DNA from: Hymenobacter roseosalivarius DSM 11622
GTDB taxonomy: Bacteria; Bacteroidota; Bacteroidia; Cytophagales; Hymenobacteraceae
Reading direction: 5' to 3'
Assembly (NCBI RefSeq): GCF_900176135.1
Contig: NZ_FWWW01000075.1
Span: 1 to 64,000, forward strand
Length of the DNA: 64,000 nt
The position numbers and the translations under genes are program-made. The notes below the pieces were generated by a model, which was not told where the DNA came from, ran no database searches, and saw only the letters and a program-made list of their open reading frames with translations. This document shows, piece by piece, positions 50,634 through 59,937 of this stretch. How positions within the stretch are numbered: position 1 is the first letter of the stretch; each line of letters begins with the position of its first letter.

Positions 50634-53097
50634 GCATCTTTTATCGCCGGCCATCGTTCGGGCGTTGGGCTGGACCCTCGTGCACTCGCTGTGGCAAGGA
50701 GCCGTGGTGGCATTGACTTTAGCCGGGCTGCTGCTATTGTTGCGGCAGCACACGGCGCGCATTCGCTACCGGGTGGCGGGTGTGGCCCTGGTCGCGCTGC
50801 TGGGCTTGGCGGTAGTTACATTTAGCCGGTATTATCTGGCCGAAAATCCCGATGCTAAGGTAGTGCCAACTGCCTTGGCTACGACGGCCAACGCTCCAGC
50901 GTCCGTTTCAACCAATCTGGGGGGCAATTTCCCCTTGGTTTACGCACTTGATAAGCGCCTGACAGCTGCCGTACCCGTACAGCCAGCTACACCCGCTGCC
51001 GCTGCTGCGTCGTGGCTGCCGTACTTCGACCAGCACCTGCCCTTGATCGTAGCGGCCTGGCTGCTGGGCTTACTGGCCATGACGCTGCGTTTTTTGGGCG
51101 GGCTGGCCTACCTGGACCGCTTGCGGCACTACCGCGTGCGGCCCCTGCCGGCCGAGTGGCAGCGCCGACTGGCGGCGCTGGGCAATCGGGCGGGGCTGCG
51201 CCGGACAGTGGCCCTGCTGGAATCGGCGCTGGTGAAGGCGCCGCTGGTGGCCGGTCACCTGCGGCCCGTTATTTTGCTGCCACTGGGCACCATTTCGGGC
51301 CTGAGCCAGGCGCACCTGGAGGCAATTCTGGCACACGAGCTGGCCCATATTATCCGGCGCGACTACCTGATGAACCTCGTGCAGTCCATTACCGAGATTC
51401 TCTTTTTCTATCATCCCGGCGTTTGGTTCGTGAATGCCTGCCTGCGCACCGAGCGCGAAAACTGCTGCGACGACATGGCTACGGCCCTGTGTGGCAGCCC
51501 GCTGACGCTGGCGCTGGCGCTTACCGGACTAGCCGAGCTGGGCCACGACCGCTTTGCCACCCCGCGACTGGCGGTGGCCGCCGTCGGGCCCGATGGCTCG
51601 CTGCTGGGCCGGGTGCGGCGGTTGGTGCAGCGCCGTTCGGCTCCCACGTTCTCCGAAGGCTTTATGGCGGCCGTGGTAGTGCTGGGTGGCATCGTGCTGC
51701 TGGGCGTGAGTACGGCTTTCTCCATGGCTGATCCGCACTTCAAGAACAGCCGGAATGAAACGATGGCAGTCGGCAATACCTGGCGGGCCGACTTGTTGCC
51801 GGGCCTGCTGGTAGTGCCTCCCATCACCAAAATTGCCCCCCAGGGCCCTTTGCGTGAGACAGTAGAAGGAAGCGATAAAGACAAGGACAAGGACAAAAAG
51901 AAGCGCCGGCGGAAGGACGATAACAACCGTATGGTTATCATCCAGGATGGCGCGCGGGGCCGGCGTGAGGAGGGCACCATCGTGCTGGAGCGCGACAAAA
52001 AAGGTCGCCTGACGGAGGTGATTGTTGATGGCCAGCGCATTGATAGCCAGGCGTTGGGCAAAGCGCAAAAGAGAAATAAAGCCGATGGGACGCAGGTTAT
52101 TCGCCTCAGCACAGGCAGCTCCACCCGCTTGTACGGCCGAGCTGACGCCCGAATCGATTCGGGCTTGGCCAGCTCCGTCTTGTCCGACCTGGACCAAAAC
52201 GAGCTGCGCCGCTCGCTACGGGAGCTCACGGTGGACACCGAGAGGATGACGCGCGACCTGGGAAATCTTAATCTGCGGGGCAGCGCGCAAGTAGTTGACG
52301 ACGAAAGAATCCGTAGCCAGGCGCTGCGGTCGGCGGAGCTGGGCCTGCGCGCGGCCGAGCGCCGGGCCACCAATGAGACGGAGCGGGAAAAGATCAGAGA
52401 GCAGCTGGAAAATATCCGGCAGGAGCGCGAACAAGTGCAGGAAGCCGTTCAGTCCGAGCGGGAAGCGGCCCAGGCTGAACGAGAGACGGTTCGCGCCGAG
52501 CGAGAAGCCTCCCGTGCCGAGCGCGACGCCCGCAACCGCGCGGCCGACGAGGCCCTCATCGCCGAGCTGCTCAAAGACGGCCTGATCAAGGATCGGCAGA
52601 ATTTTCAGCTGATGATGAATGCCACCGAGCTGCGCGTGAACGGCGAAAAGCAGTCGGCCGCGGCGTATGCCAAATACCGCAAGCTGTACGAAGAGGGCAC
52701 CGGACGCGCCATCAGCCCCTCGGGCTCCGTGCTGCTGACGTACAGCGGCAGCAACGTGAACCGCGTCCATTCCAGTGGCCCCAATGCCAGGGCCAGCACC
52801 TTCAGCGCGCCGCCCGCGCCGCCGCTGCCCCCCACGCCTCCCAATCCGCCCCGGGCGCCCCGGCCGCCGCGCCCACCCCGCGCCGCCACCTTTGGGTCCG
52901 TGGACCTGGGCAGTCAGCTGCGGGCTGATGGGCTGATTGGCCAGAACGACAAGTCGTACCAGTTTCAGCTCAACGACAAGGGCCTGACCGTGAACGGCAA
53001 GCGCCAGCCCGAGGCAGTAGCCAGCCGCTACCGCCAACTGCTGGACAAGCACGGGCGCGGCCAGAAGTTCAACATGACCGTCAACGTGCAGGAATAG
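50620..53097 (+). CDS. BlaR1/M56-family membrane metallopeptidase with a non-penicillin-binding C terminus
   Basis: An 825-residue protein from ATG 50620, overlapping the stop codon of the repressor gene; a strong AGGAGG seven bases upstream is unusual for Bacteroidota. Four or so hydrophobic helices lie in residues 1-370. The gluzincin site is H239-E-L-A-H243 ('AILAHELAHIIRRDYLMN'). In BlaR1 a class D beta-lactamase-like sensor follows; here the outer part is charged and repetitive ('KDKDKDKKKRRRKDD', then 'SEREAAQAERETVRAEREASRAERD'), with a Pro-rich linker and two related modules at about 645-694 and 759-825 (each with 'DGLI', 'F-Q-L' and 'VNGK-Q'). There is no S-x-x-K sensor. It probably senses another signal and cleaves the repressor. 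Confidence 0.87.
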   Translation: MSWLEHLLSPAIVRALGWTLVHSLWQGAVVALTLAGLLLLLRQHTARIRYRVAGVALVALLGLAVVTFSRYYLAENPDAKVVPTALATTANAPASVSTNLGGNFPLVYALDKRLTAAVPVQPATPAAAAASWLPYFDQHLPLIVAAWLLGLLAMTLRFLGGLAYLDRLRHYRVRPLPAEWQRRLAALGNRAGLRRTVALLESALVKAPLVAGHLRPVILLPLGTISGLSQAHLEAILAHELAHIIRRDYLMNLVQSITEILFFYHPGVWFVNACLRTERENCCDDMATALCGSPLTLALALTGLAELGHDRFATPRLAVAAVGPDGSLLGRVRRLVQRRSAPTFSEGFMAAVVVLGGIVLLGVSTAFSMADPHFKNSRNETMAVGNTWRADLLPGLLVVPPITKIAPQGPLRETVEGSDKDKDKDKKKRRRKDDNNRMVIIQDGARGRREEGTIVLERDKKGRLTEVIVDGQRIDSQALGKAQKRNKADGTQVIRLSTGSSTRLYGRADARIDSGLASSVLSDLDQNELRRSLRELTVDTERMTRDLGNLNLRGSAQVVDDERIRSQALRSAELGLRAAERRATNETEREKIREQLENIRQEREQVQEAVQSEREAAQAERETVRAEREASRAERDARNRAADEALIAELLKDGLIKDRQNFQLMMNATELRVNGEKQSAAAYAKYRKLYEEGTGRAISPSGSVLLTYSGSNVNRVHSSGPNARASTFSAPPAPPLPPTPPNPPRAPRPPRPPRAATFGSVDLGSQLRADGLIGQNDKSYQFQLNDKGLTVNGKRQPEAVASRYRQLLDKHGRGQKFNMTVNVQE

Positions 53098-53131
53098 AGG
53101 ATAAGGAAACAACGATATAAGATGAGGGCCT

Positions 53132-53172
53132 AAAAAGCCGGCTATTTCCAGGAAATAGCCGGCTTTTTTTAA
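53132..53172. terminator. Terminator of the blaI/M56 operon
   Basis: AAAAAGCCGGCTATTTCC (53132-53149) and GGAAATAGCCGGCTTTTT (53151-53168) are exact reverse complements around one A, followed by T. It lies 34 bases past the M56 stop codon. Confidence 0.9.
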
Positions 53173-53258
53173 TAAAAATGCCCCCAGCGGCAACGCTTGC
53201 CCCGCCGGGCGCATCTATAAGGCCATATCCCGATTTTTTGATTTTAATAAGCAGTGTT

Positions 53259-55793
53259 ATGCGCCGTTTTTTACTGTGCTGGTGGTTAGGATTAGTCACC
53301 TTCCTGGCTGGGGGGCAAAATTTGCCCCCCACGGCGGCCCCGGCCGCCACCGCACCTAAGCGCCAGCTCCAGGCCCTGCGCATCACCGACAACATCAAGC
53401 TCGATGGGGTGCTGGACGAGGCCATCTGGCAGCAGGCCCCCATTGCCACCAACTTCATCGAGAACCGGCCCACGCCCGGCCGCCCCGAAAACCACAAAAC
53501 CGAGGTGCGCGTGCTCTACGACGACGCCAACCTCTACATCGGGGCCGTGATGCACGACGTGAGCCCCGATTCCATTCTGCGGGAACTGAGCCAGCGCGAC
53601 GACATCAACAACTCCGACTACTTCGGGGTAATGCTGGACACTTACCACGACAAGCTCAACGGCTACGGCTTCGCCGTCACCTCGGGCGGGGTGCAGGTAG
53701 ACGCGCGCTACTCGCCGGCCGTGGGTGATGACTATAACTGGAATGCCGTCTGGGACTCGCGCACCACCCTGCGCGGCACCAACTGGATAGCTGAAATGCG
53801 CATTCCTTACTCCGCCATCCGCTTCAGCGGCAACCCCGAGCAGGTGTGGGGACTCAACTTCGTGCGTCAGCGCCAGGCCACGCGCCAGCAGTTTTTCTGG
53901 AACCCCGTGCGGCCCGAAGTCGATGGCTTCGTGAACCAGTGGGGCGAATTGCTGGGCATCCGGGACGTAAAGCCGCCGCTGCGCCTGTCGCTGACGCCCT
54001 ACGTGTCGAGCTACGTGAACCACAACCCGCTCAACGCGGAGGGCACGCGCCGCACCACCACCAGCTTCAACGGCGGGGCCGACGTGAAGTGGGGCATCAA
54101 CGAAAGCTTCACCCTGGATGCCACGTTGGTGCCGGATTTCGGGCAGGTGCAAAGCGACAACCAGGTACTCAACCTGTCGCCCTTTGAGGTGCAGTTCAAC
54201 GAGAACCGGCAGTTTTTTACCGAAGGTACGGAGCTGTTCAACAAAGGCAATTTGTTCTACTCGCGCCGGGTGGGGGCCACGCCCATTGGTTTCTACGAGG
54301 TGACGGTGGGCGAAAACGAAAAGATCGTGCGCAACCCGGCCGAGACGCGCCTGCTGAATGCCACCAAAGTATCGGGTCGTACCAGCAAGGGGCTGGGCGT
54401 GGGCTTGTTTAATGCCGTGTCGAACAACGTGTACGCCACCCTCCGCGACGCGCAAACCGGCCAGGAGCGCGAGGTGCTGACCCAGCCCCTGAGCAACTAC
54501 AGCATTGCCGTGCTCGATCAGAGCCTGAAAAATAACTCTTTTGTGAGCCTGATCAACACCAACGTCACGCGCTGGGGCAGCACCTACGACGCGAACGTGA
54601 CCGGGGGGCTTTTTCGCTTTGCCAACAAAAAAAACTCCTATGCCCTGAACGGGCAGGCTAACTACTCGCGCCGCCGGGGCCAGGTCTTCGGCTCCGACCA
54701 GCGAATCGATGACCGCGACGGCTACAAGTACGGGCTGAGCTACGGCAAGATCAGCGGCAACTTCACCTGGAACGTCAGCCACGGCATCGAGTCGGATACC
54801 TACAACCCGAACGATCTGGGCATTCTGTTTGGCAACAACTCCATTAGCCAGGGCCTGGACCTGGGCTACAACATCTACAAGCCATTCTGGAAAGTCAATC
54901 GGCTGAACACCTTCGGGGGCGTAGAGCACTCTCTGCTCTACCGGCCTAGGCGCTACCAGCGCGTGAGTGTATACGCCGGCGCCAATACCACCTTCACCAA
55001 AAACTTTTTGAGCACGGGCTTCAACCTCAACTTCCAGCCCACCACCCACGACTACTTCGAGCCCCGCGTGTTTCCGCTGGGTGACTACTACGTGCGCGTG
55101 CCCACCAGCCTGAACGTGGGCGGCTACATCTCCACCGACTACCGCAAAAAGCTGGCCTTGGACGTGAACGGGGGCGTCCGGACCTACGCCCGGGATGAGC
55201 GTCTGCCGCGCCCGCGCCGAATGGGCTACGGCCTGGGCATCTCGCCGCGCTACCGCGTCAATAACCAGCTCAACTTCCGCTACAGCCTCGACTGGAACCT
55301 GCGCCGCCACCAGGTGGGCTACGTGAACGGCGGCCTGAGCGCGCGCGATACCCTGGATCAGCCCTTCATAGGCCAGATTCTGCTGGGCCGCCGCGACGTG
55401 GTTACGGTGTCCAACGTGCTGTCGGTGGCCTACACCTTCACCAACCGGATGTCGCTGACCGTGCGCACCCGCCACTACACCAGCAACGTGCGCTACCAGG
55501 ACTTTGCCACCCTGGCCCCCGGCGGCGCGGAGCAGCCCGTGGACTACCGCCGCAACCGCGACAATACCTACAACGCCTTCAATGTGGATGCCGTGTACTC
55601 GTGGTGGTTCGCGCCCGGCTCCCAGATCAGCATCGTCTGGAAAAACGCGGGCACCTCCTTTCTGCAAGCCAACGAGGCCACCCCGCTTTACTTCGACAAC
55701 CTGAGCAACACCATCAACACGCCCCACAATAACTCTGTATCGGTGAAGGTACTCTACTACCTGGATTATCTGATGCTGAAAAAAAGGCGGTAA
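53259..55793 (+). CDS. DUF5916 outer-membrane protein with CBM9-like domain
   Basis: An 844-residue protein. ATG 53259 gives a signal peptide (MRRFLLCWWLGLVTFLAGGQ); the longer frame from 53178 crosses the terminator. The N-terminal part is a CBM9-like beta-sandwich ('ALRITDNIKLDGVLDEAIWQQAPIATNFIENRPTPGRP', 'EVRVLYDDANLYIGAVMHD', 'NWIAEMRIPYSAIRFSG'). From about residue 260 to the end lies DUF5916, with aromatic strands that suggest an outer-membrane barrel ('FEVQFNENRQFFTEGTELF'). A perfect 23-base inverted repeat of the G6C motif lies in codons 17-25. The sugar or other ligand is unknown. Confidence 0.9.
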   Translation: MRRFLLCWWLGLVTFLAGGQNLPPTAAPAATAPKRQLQALRITDNIKLDGVLDEAIWQQAPIATNFIENRPTPGRPENHKTEVRVLYDDANLYIGAVMHDVSPDSILRELSQRDDINNSDYFGVMLDTYHDKLNGYGFAVTSGGVQVDARYSPAVGDDYNWNAVWDSRTTLRGTNWIAEMRIPYSAIRFSGNPEQVWGLNFVRQRQATRQQFFWNPVRPEVDGFVNQWGELLGIRDVKPPLRLSLTPYVSSYVNHNPLNAEGTRRTTTSFNGGADVKWGINESFTLDATLVPDFGQVQSDNQVLNLSPFEVQFNENRQFFTEGTELFNKGNLFYSRRVGATPIGFYEVTVGENEKIVRNPAETRLLNATKVSGRTSKGLGVGLFNAVSNNVYATLRDAQTGQEREVLTQPLSNYSIAVLDQSLKNNSFVSLINTNVTRWGSTYDANVTGGLFRFANKKNSYALNGQANYSRRRGQVFGSDQRIDDRDGYKYGLSYGKISGNFTWNVSHGIESDTYNPNDLGILFGNNSISQGLDLGYNIYKPFWKVNRLNTFGGVEHSLLYRPRRYQRVSVYAGANTTFTKNFLSTGFNLNFQPTTHDYFEPRVFPLGDYYVRVPTSLNVGGYISTDYRKKLALDVNGGVRTYARDERLPRPRRMGYGLGISPRYRVNNQLNFRYSLDWNLRRHQVGYVNGGLSARDTLDQPFIGQILLGRRDVVTVSNVLSVAYTFTNRMSLTVRTRHYTSNVRYQDFATLAPGGAEQPVDYRRNRDNTYNAFNVDAVYSWWFAPGSQISIVWKNAGTSFLQANEATPLYFDNLSNTINTPHNNSVSVKVLYYLDYLMLKKRR

Positions 55794-55856
55794 GGCTACG
55801 CGTATATCAGTAGCACGGAGTGCCACTACGTGCTACATTGTCGTGCTACTTGCCAG

Positions 55857-56834
55857 CTATAGTTCCAGCAGCTCGGCGGCGGCGCTAAAGGGCGATTTTT
55901 TGCCCCCCATCACCTGCTCCCGCATCTCGGCCAGCTGCTGTTGCACGCGGGGATTGGCATAAAAGCGCTCTTCCAACTCCTGCCGGATGGCCTCATGCAG
56001 CCAGTGCAGATTCTGCTCCTGGCGGCGGCGCTGAAAGTAGCCGCTGGCCTGCATCTGCTGCTCGTACAGCTCTATTACCTCCCACACTTCCGCCACGCCC
56101 GCGCCCGTCAGCGCCGAGCTGGTCGTCACCAAGGGCGCCCAGCTTGAGGCAGCTTTGGGGAAAAGATGCAGGGCATTCTGGTATTCGCGGCGGGCGCGGG
56201 CCGCGGCCAGTTCGTTGCCAGCGTCGGCTTTGGTAATGGTCACGGCGTCGGCCATTTCCATGATGCCCTTCTTGATGCCTTGCAGCTCGTCGCCGGCCCC
56301 AGCCAGCATCAGCAGCAGAAAAAAATCGACCATGCCATGCACGGCTGTCTCGCTCTGGCCCACACCCACGGTTTCCACGAAAATCACGTCGTGGCCGGCC
56401 GCCTCGCAGAGCAAAAGCGCCGCGCGGGTGCTGTTGGTGACGCCGCCCAGCGAGCGGCCCGCCGGTGAGGGCCGGATGTAAGCCGCCGGGTGGGCCGCCA
56501 GCTCGCTCATGCGGGTTTTGTCGCCCAGGATGCTGCCCCCGCTGCGCTGGCTGGTGGGGTCCACGGCCAGTACCGCCAGCTTTTTGCCCAGCTTATTTAC
56601 CAAATGCAGCCCCAGGGCCTCAATAAACGTGCTTTTGCCCACGCCCGGCACCCCCGTAATGCCTACTCGCACCGAGCGGCCGGCTTGCGGCATCACCGCG
56701 TCGAGTACTTGCTGAGCGAGCTGTTGGTCGGTAGCCAGGGTGCTTTCCGCCAGCGTAATAGCCCGACTCAGCACGACGCGGTTGCCGGCCCGGATGCCGG
56801 CCACGTACTCATCGGCGGTGAAGCGTTTGGCCAT
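55857..56834 (-). CDS. meaB: Methylmalonyl-CoA mutase-associated GTPase MeaB
   Basis: A 325-residue G3E-family GTPase from ATG 56834. It guards and reloads the adenosylcobalamin cofactor of methylmalonyl-CoA mutase. Walker A is 'VGITGVPGVGKSTFIEALG', the switch regions are 'LAVDPTSQRSGGSILGDKTRM' and 'DVIFVETVGVGQSETAV', and the base-specificity site is 'ADAVTITKADAGN'. The family-specific C-terminal helix region is also present. The mutase gene mutB is 4.5 kb to the right on the same strand. Confidence 0.95.
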   Translation of the reverse strand: MAKRFTADEYVAGIRAGNRVVLSRAITLAESTLATDQQLAQQVLDAVMPQAGRSVRVGITGVPGVGKSTFIEALGLHLVNKLGKKLAVLAVDPTSQRSGGSILGDKTRMSELAAHPAAYIRPSPAGRSLGGVTNSTRAALLLCEAAGHDVIFVETVGVGQSETAVHGMVDFFLLLMLAGAGDELQGIKKGIMEMADAVTITKADAGNELAAARARREYQNALHLFPKAASSWAPLVTTSSALTGAGVAEVWEVIELYEQQMQASGYFQRRRQEQNLHWLHEAIRQELEERFYANPRVQQQLAEMREQVMGGKKSPFSAAAELLEL

Positions 56835-56849
56835 AGGTGCGGGTTGCCC

Positions 56850-57941
56850 TTACTTAACGATGAAATTGGGCAAGCCAAACTTGCTGCGTTTGCCCCCCAG
56901 ACTGATGCCATCGTCCTTGTACTGGCAGGCCAGGCCGGCGGCGTTCGGGTTCCCAATAATGCCCAGAAAGGGGTTGTCTTCGCGGGCCACGTAGATTTTG
57001 CCGTCCGGCCCCCGCTGGAGCGCCCCGATTTTGCGGTTCTTCGAGTCGCCGATTTTGGTGGCTTTGTCGGTTTTCAGGTCAAACTGCCAGATCTGGGCCG
57101 CCCCGCCGCCGGTGCCGTTGTTGGTGCCGTAGAGCTTGCTGCCGTCGGGCGAGAACTCTACGCCGTAGGCTTCCTCGTAGGGGCCAAACTGGCGCGGCTT
57201 GCTCACCAGCCCCGTATTCCGGTCAAAGTCAAAAACCTCGAACTTGTTGCTTTCGCGCCAGATGGCAGCGGCCAGCTTATTGCCATCGGGCGAGAATTTC
57301 AGGCAGCCGATGGCATTGCGGCCGGGGCCGGCGTGCATGGTGCCTACGTTGCTCAGAATAGGCTTGGTCTGCACCCCATCGGCCGTGACCAGGTAAGCCA
57401 CAAAGGCATTGGAGTTCCAGCGGTGACCCACCACCCACACGTCGCGGCCGTTCTGATGGCGCACGGCGGCCAGCTTTTCGGCCACGGGCGAGATGAGCAG
57501 CATATTGGCGCGGGGCACGTCGCCCAGGCCGTTGTCGCGGGTCATGTCCACCACGGAGTAGCGCATGCCGCCGGGCCGGCCCTGAAAGTCGGTGATGAAT
57601 ACGTAGAAGATGTTGCCGCTGCCGGGGTCGGGCACGATGAGTACCCCTTGCGTGCTTTCCGGGCCGCCCATCAGCCGGCGGCCATTGGGCATGGGCGCGT
57701 GCTGGCGGTTGTAGATAGTGCCTCCATTGGTGTAAAACAGCAGCTGGCCGCTTTTAGTAGTGGCTACAGCGCAGTTTTCGTAGCTCACCATCTTGCTGTC
57801 GAGTAGGGGAGTGGGCTTGCCTTGGGCGAAGCTTAGCCCCGCCATATTGCCGAAGTACCAGATAGATTGCTCGGCCTGAGCCCAGGCTGTGGAAGTGGTA
57901 AGAAGGCTAACGAACAAGAGCAAAAAAGGAAGTCGTTTCAT
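56850..57941 (-). CDS. Exported beta-propeller protein (PD40/WD40-like)
   Basis: A 363-residue protein. ATG 57941 starts a signal peptide (MKRLPFLLLFVSLLTTSTAWAQA); the frame upstream to 58010 was rejected. Repeats of the type 'LKFSPDGNKLAAAI', 'VEFSPDGSKLYGTNN' and 'LQRGPDGKIYVA' form blades of a propeller. This resembles the N-terminal part of large T9SS-secreted adhesins, here without the C-terminal secretion domain. The gene ends 15 bases before meaB and probably shares its transcript; the relation may be positional only. Confidence 0.83.
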   Translation of the reverse strand: MKRLPFLLLFVSLLTTSTAWAQAEQSIWYFGNMAGLSFAQGKPTPLLDSKMVSYENCAVATTKSGQLLFYTNGGTIYNRQHAPMPNGRRLMGGPESTQGVLIVPDPGSGNIFYVFITDFQGRPGGMRYSVVDMTRDNGLGDVPRANMLLISPVAEKLAAVRHQNGRDVWVVGHRWNSNAFVAYLVTADGVQTKPILSNVGTMHAGPGRNAIGCLKFSPDGNKLAAAIWRESNKFEVFDFDRNTGLVSKPRQFGPYEEAYGVEFSPDGSKLYGTNNGTGGGAAQIWQFDLKTDKATKIGDSKNRKIGALQRGPDGKIYVAREDNPFLGIIGNPNAAGLACQYKDDGISLGGKRSKFGLPNFIVK

Positions 57942-58190
57942 AGAGTTGCAAAGCGCTAGGGCAGGTGTAGTAACGGGTGCTACGGAAGGGAAAACGGAAT
58001 TTCGTGCCAAGATAATATAGCTACCGGTCGCAGTCTCCAGCGAAAACCATCAGCAAAAAGTAACAGACAAGCACTTTACGTAGTTAGAAGACAAGCTGGG
58101 GGGCTTTTTTGAACCCAACAAAACTAAAAAGCTCCTTAGTGGCCACTATCTGATCAAGGCCGTATCAGCCCCACTTCTTTCCTGTCGCGC

Positions 58191-58631
58191 ATGCTACGTT
58201 CCTTTATTCTGGTGTTACTACTAAGCGGCCTTGTCTTAGGTACTGTGGCTCAGGTGCCAGCGACTAAGTCTTCCTTGCCGGAGAGGATAGAAGCTCAGCG
58301 GTGGCGGAAAAGAATTGTTGTTCTCTACGCTTCCACGGCCGAATCAGCCAAGCTTAAGCAGCAGCTGGCCAGCCTGGCGACCGCCAAAGCGCAGGTGCAG
58401 GCTCGCGATATACTTATCATCGAGGCTATTGAAACATGCCTGAGCACCACCGAAAAGCAGTACATCCGCCAGACGCTGGCGGTAGAGCCGGGCGATTTCG
58501 CCGTGGTACTCATTGGGAAAGATGGGGGTGTAAAGCGAAAGGAAACTAATCCCATCGACCCCAAGACCTTATTTGAGACCATCGATACCATGCCCATGCG
58601 GCGCCAGGAGATGCGTGCAAAAGGTAAGTAG
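58191..58631 (+). CDS. Exported DUF4174 protein
   Basis: A 146-residue protein from ATG 58191 with a signal peptide (MLRSFILVLLLSGLVLGTVAQ). The mature part 'RKRIVVLYASTAESAKLKQQLASL', 'DILIIEAI' and 'DFAVVLIGKDGGVKRKETNPIDPKTLFETIDTMPMRRQEMR' fits DUF4174, a thioredoxin-like fold without the Cys pair. Only one Cys is seen ('ETCLSTT'). Function unknown. Confidence 0.82.
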   Translation: MLRSFILVLLLSGLVLGTVAQVPATKSSLPERIEAQRWRKRIVVLYASTAESAKLKQQLASLATAKAQVQARDILIIEAIETCLSTTEKQYIRQTLAVEPGDFAVVLIGKDGGVKRKETNPIDPKTLFETIDTMPMRRQEMRAKGK

Positions 58632-58817
58632 GATCGTGGGTGAGAGGTGCGTTGGGCTTAGAAGGATAATAGGAGCGTCCCAAAGCCAGAGCGCTTCTAT
58701 CTTGTAAGTTAGCCGCTACTGATTCGAAATTTGCCCCCCAGCGCCGGTTGTTATGGCCGATTCAGGGTTGTAACCGTATGCATTGCAATCATTTCATTAA
58801 AATACACGCATAGTTCC

Positions 58818-59300
58818 ATGTCATTCTCCTCTGCCCGTCCCGAAGATCTACTGTTTGATGCCGCCCGTCGGGGTGATGTTACTTATCTGAAAGAACTGCT
58901 GGATGCCAACGTCGACGTAAACACCGTGAACGGCAAAGGCTTTACCCCACTCATCGTGGCTGCTTACGACGATCAGCTGGAAGCTGCCCAACTCTTGCTG
59001 GAAGCTGGAGCCGACGTAAACGTGCAGGATGCTGGCGGAAACAATGCGCTAATGGGCGTTTGCTTCAAAGGCCACGCCGAAGTTGCCAGTCTGCTGATAG
59101 CGCACGGGGCCGACCTGAACCTGCAGAACGGTAATGGCGGCACAGCGCTCATGTTTGCCACGTTGTTTGGGCGTAATAAGCTCGTGAAGCTGATGCTCGA
59201 CGCCGGCGCCGATACCACTATCCAGGATATTCGGGGGCTTACCGCGTTGGATCTGGCTGTGCAGCAGGGCAATGAGGAGGCTTTACAACTGCTCCAGTAG
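58818..59300 (+). CDS. Ankyrin-repeat protein
   Basis: A 160-residue cytoplasmic protein. ATG 58818 gives a clean start (MSFSSARPEDLLFDAARRGDV). Four ankyrin repeats follow, for example 'NGKGFTPLIVAAYDDQLEAAQLLLEAGADVNVQD' and 'NGGTALMFATLFGRNKLVKLMLDAGADTTIQD'. No other domain is seen; it should bind a protein partner. Stand-alone gene, with a G6C motif at 58733 upstream. Confidence 0.92.
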   Translation: MSFSSARPEDLLFDAARRGDVTYLKELLDANVDVNTVNGKGFTPLIVAAYDDQLEAAQLLLEAGADVNVQDAGGNNALMGVCFKGHAEVASLLIAHGADLNLQNGNGGTALMFATLFGRNKLVKLMLDAGADTTIQDIRGLTALDLAVQQGNEEALQLLQ

Positions 59301-59400
59301 CTGTTTGACCACTTCCCTATCTATTGGCCGTATAACAACCCAAAATTGCTGCTGACATGTTCGTTATGAAGTTGCTAAACAGGTTATACATATTCTCTCA

Positions 59401-59808
59401 ATGGACAGCTTAGCCAGATTTGCCCCCTACATTTATGCCTTGCTGCGCATTGTGGTGGGGTTGCTTTTCGCGATGCACGGTAGCCAGAAGCTACTGGGTT
59501 TTCCCGGTGACAAGCCGCCCGTGGAAATTGCTTCTCTCATAGGCCTTGCCGGAGTCATTGAGTTGGTAGGTGGCTTGCTGATTACTTTCGGACTTATGAC
59601 GCGCATTGCTGCTTTCATAGCCAGTGGTACTATGGCCGTAGCTTACTTTATGGCCCACGCGCCGCAAGGAAGCCTTCCTATTCTCAATCAGGGAGAGCCG
59701 GCAGTTGTGTACTGCTTCGTGTTCCTGTATATCGCCGCGCAAGGCTCCGGCCCTTGGAGCGTCGATAATTTGATACGAAAAGATCGGCGCGACGTGCTGC
59801 CGCGCTAA
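59401..59808 (+). CDS. DoxX family membrane protein
   Basis: A 135-residue protein from ATG 59401 with four hydrophobic helices ('LLRIVVGLLFAMHGSQKLLGFPG', 'IGLAGVIELVGGLLITFGL', 'IAAFIASGTMAVAYFMAH' and 'VVYCFVFLYIAAQGSGPWSVD'). The G-x-x-K-L and the central Glu are typical for DoxX. The family has roles in redox and sulfur stress in other bacteria. A very long terminator hairpin follows. Confidence 0.92.
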   Translation: MDSLARFAPYIYALLRIVVGLLFAMHGSQKLLGFPGDKPPVEIASLIGLAGVIELVGGLLITFGLMTRIAAFIASGTMAVAYFMAHAPQGSLPILNQGEPAVVYCFVFLYIAAQGSGPWSVDNLIRKDRRDVLPR

Positions 59809-59837
59809 ATACTACATAGCATAGGCCAACTAACGAT

Positions 59838-59908
59838 GCATCATAAAAAGAGGGCTGGCTTATCTAACAAAGCGTTAGAAAAGCCGGCCCTCTTTTTATG
59901 ATGCTTTT
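59838..59908. terminator. Very long hairpin after the DoxX gene
   Basis: Bases 59838-59868 and 59874-59904 are reverse complements with one wobble and one mismatch in 31 positions, around a five-base loop, then CTTTTT. It can end the DoxX transcript and the minus-strand methyltransferase transcript. It is similar in length to the hairpin at 48230-48299. Confidence 0.85.
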
Positions 59909-59937
59909 TGCTATGCGGAAATTCGCCCGGAAACAGG

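Noticed and set aside
51411..52373. A 320-codon antisense frame in the M56 gene
   Set aside because: Ser/Arg/Pro-rich shadow of the real M56 reading frame; no homology visible.
53292..55826. An 844-codon open frame on the minus strand opposite the DUF5916 gene
   Set aside because: It lies wholly antisense to a gene with clear domains. Its sequence is His/Val/Ala/Gly-rich without any motif, a usual shadow of GC-rich coding.
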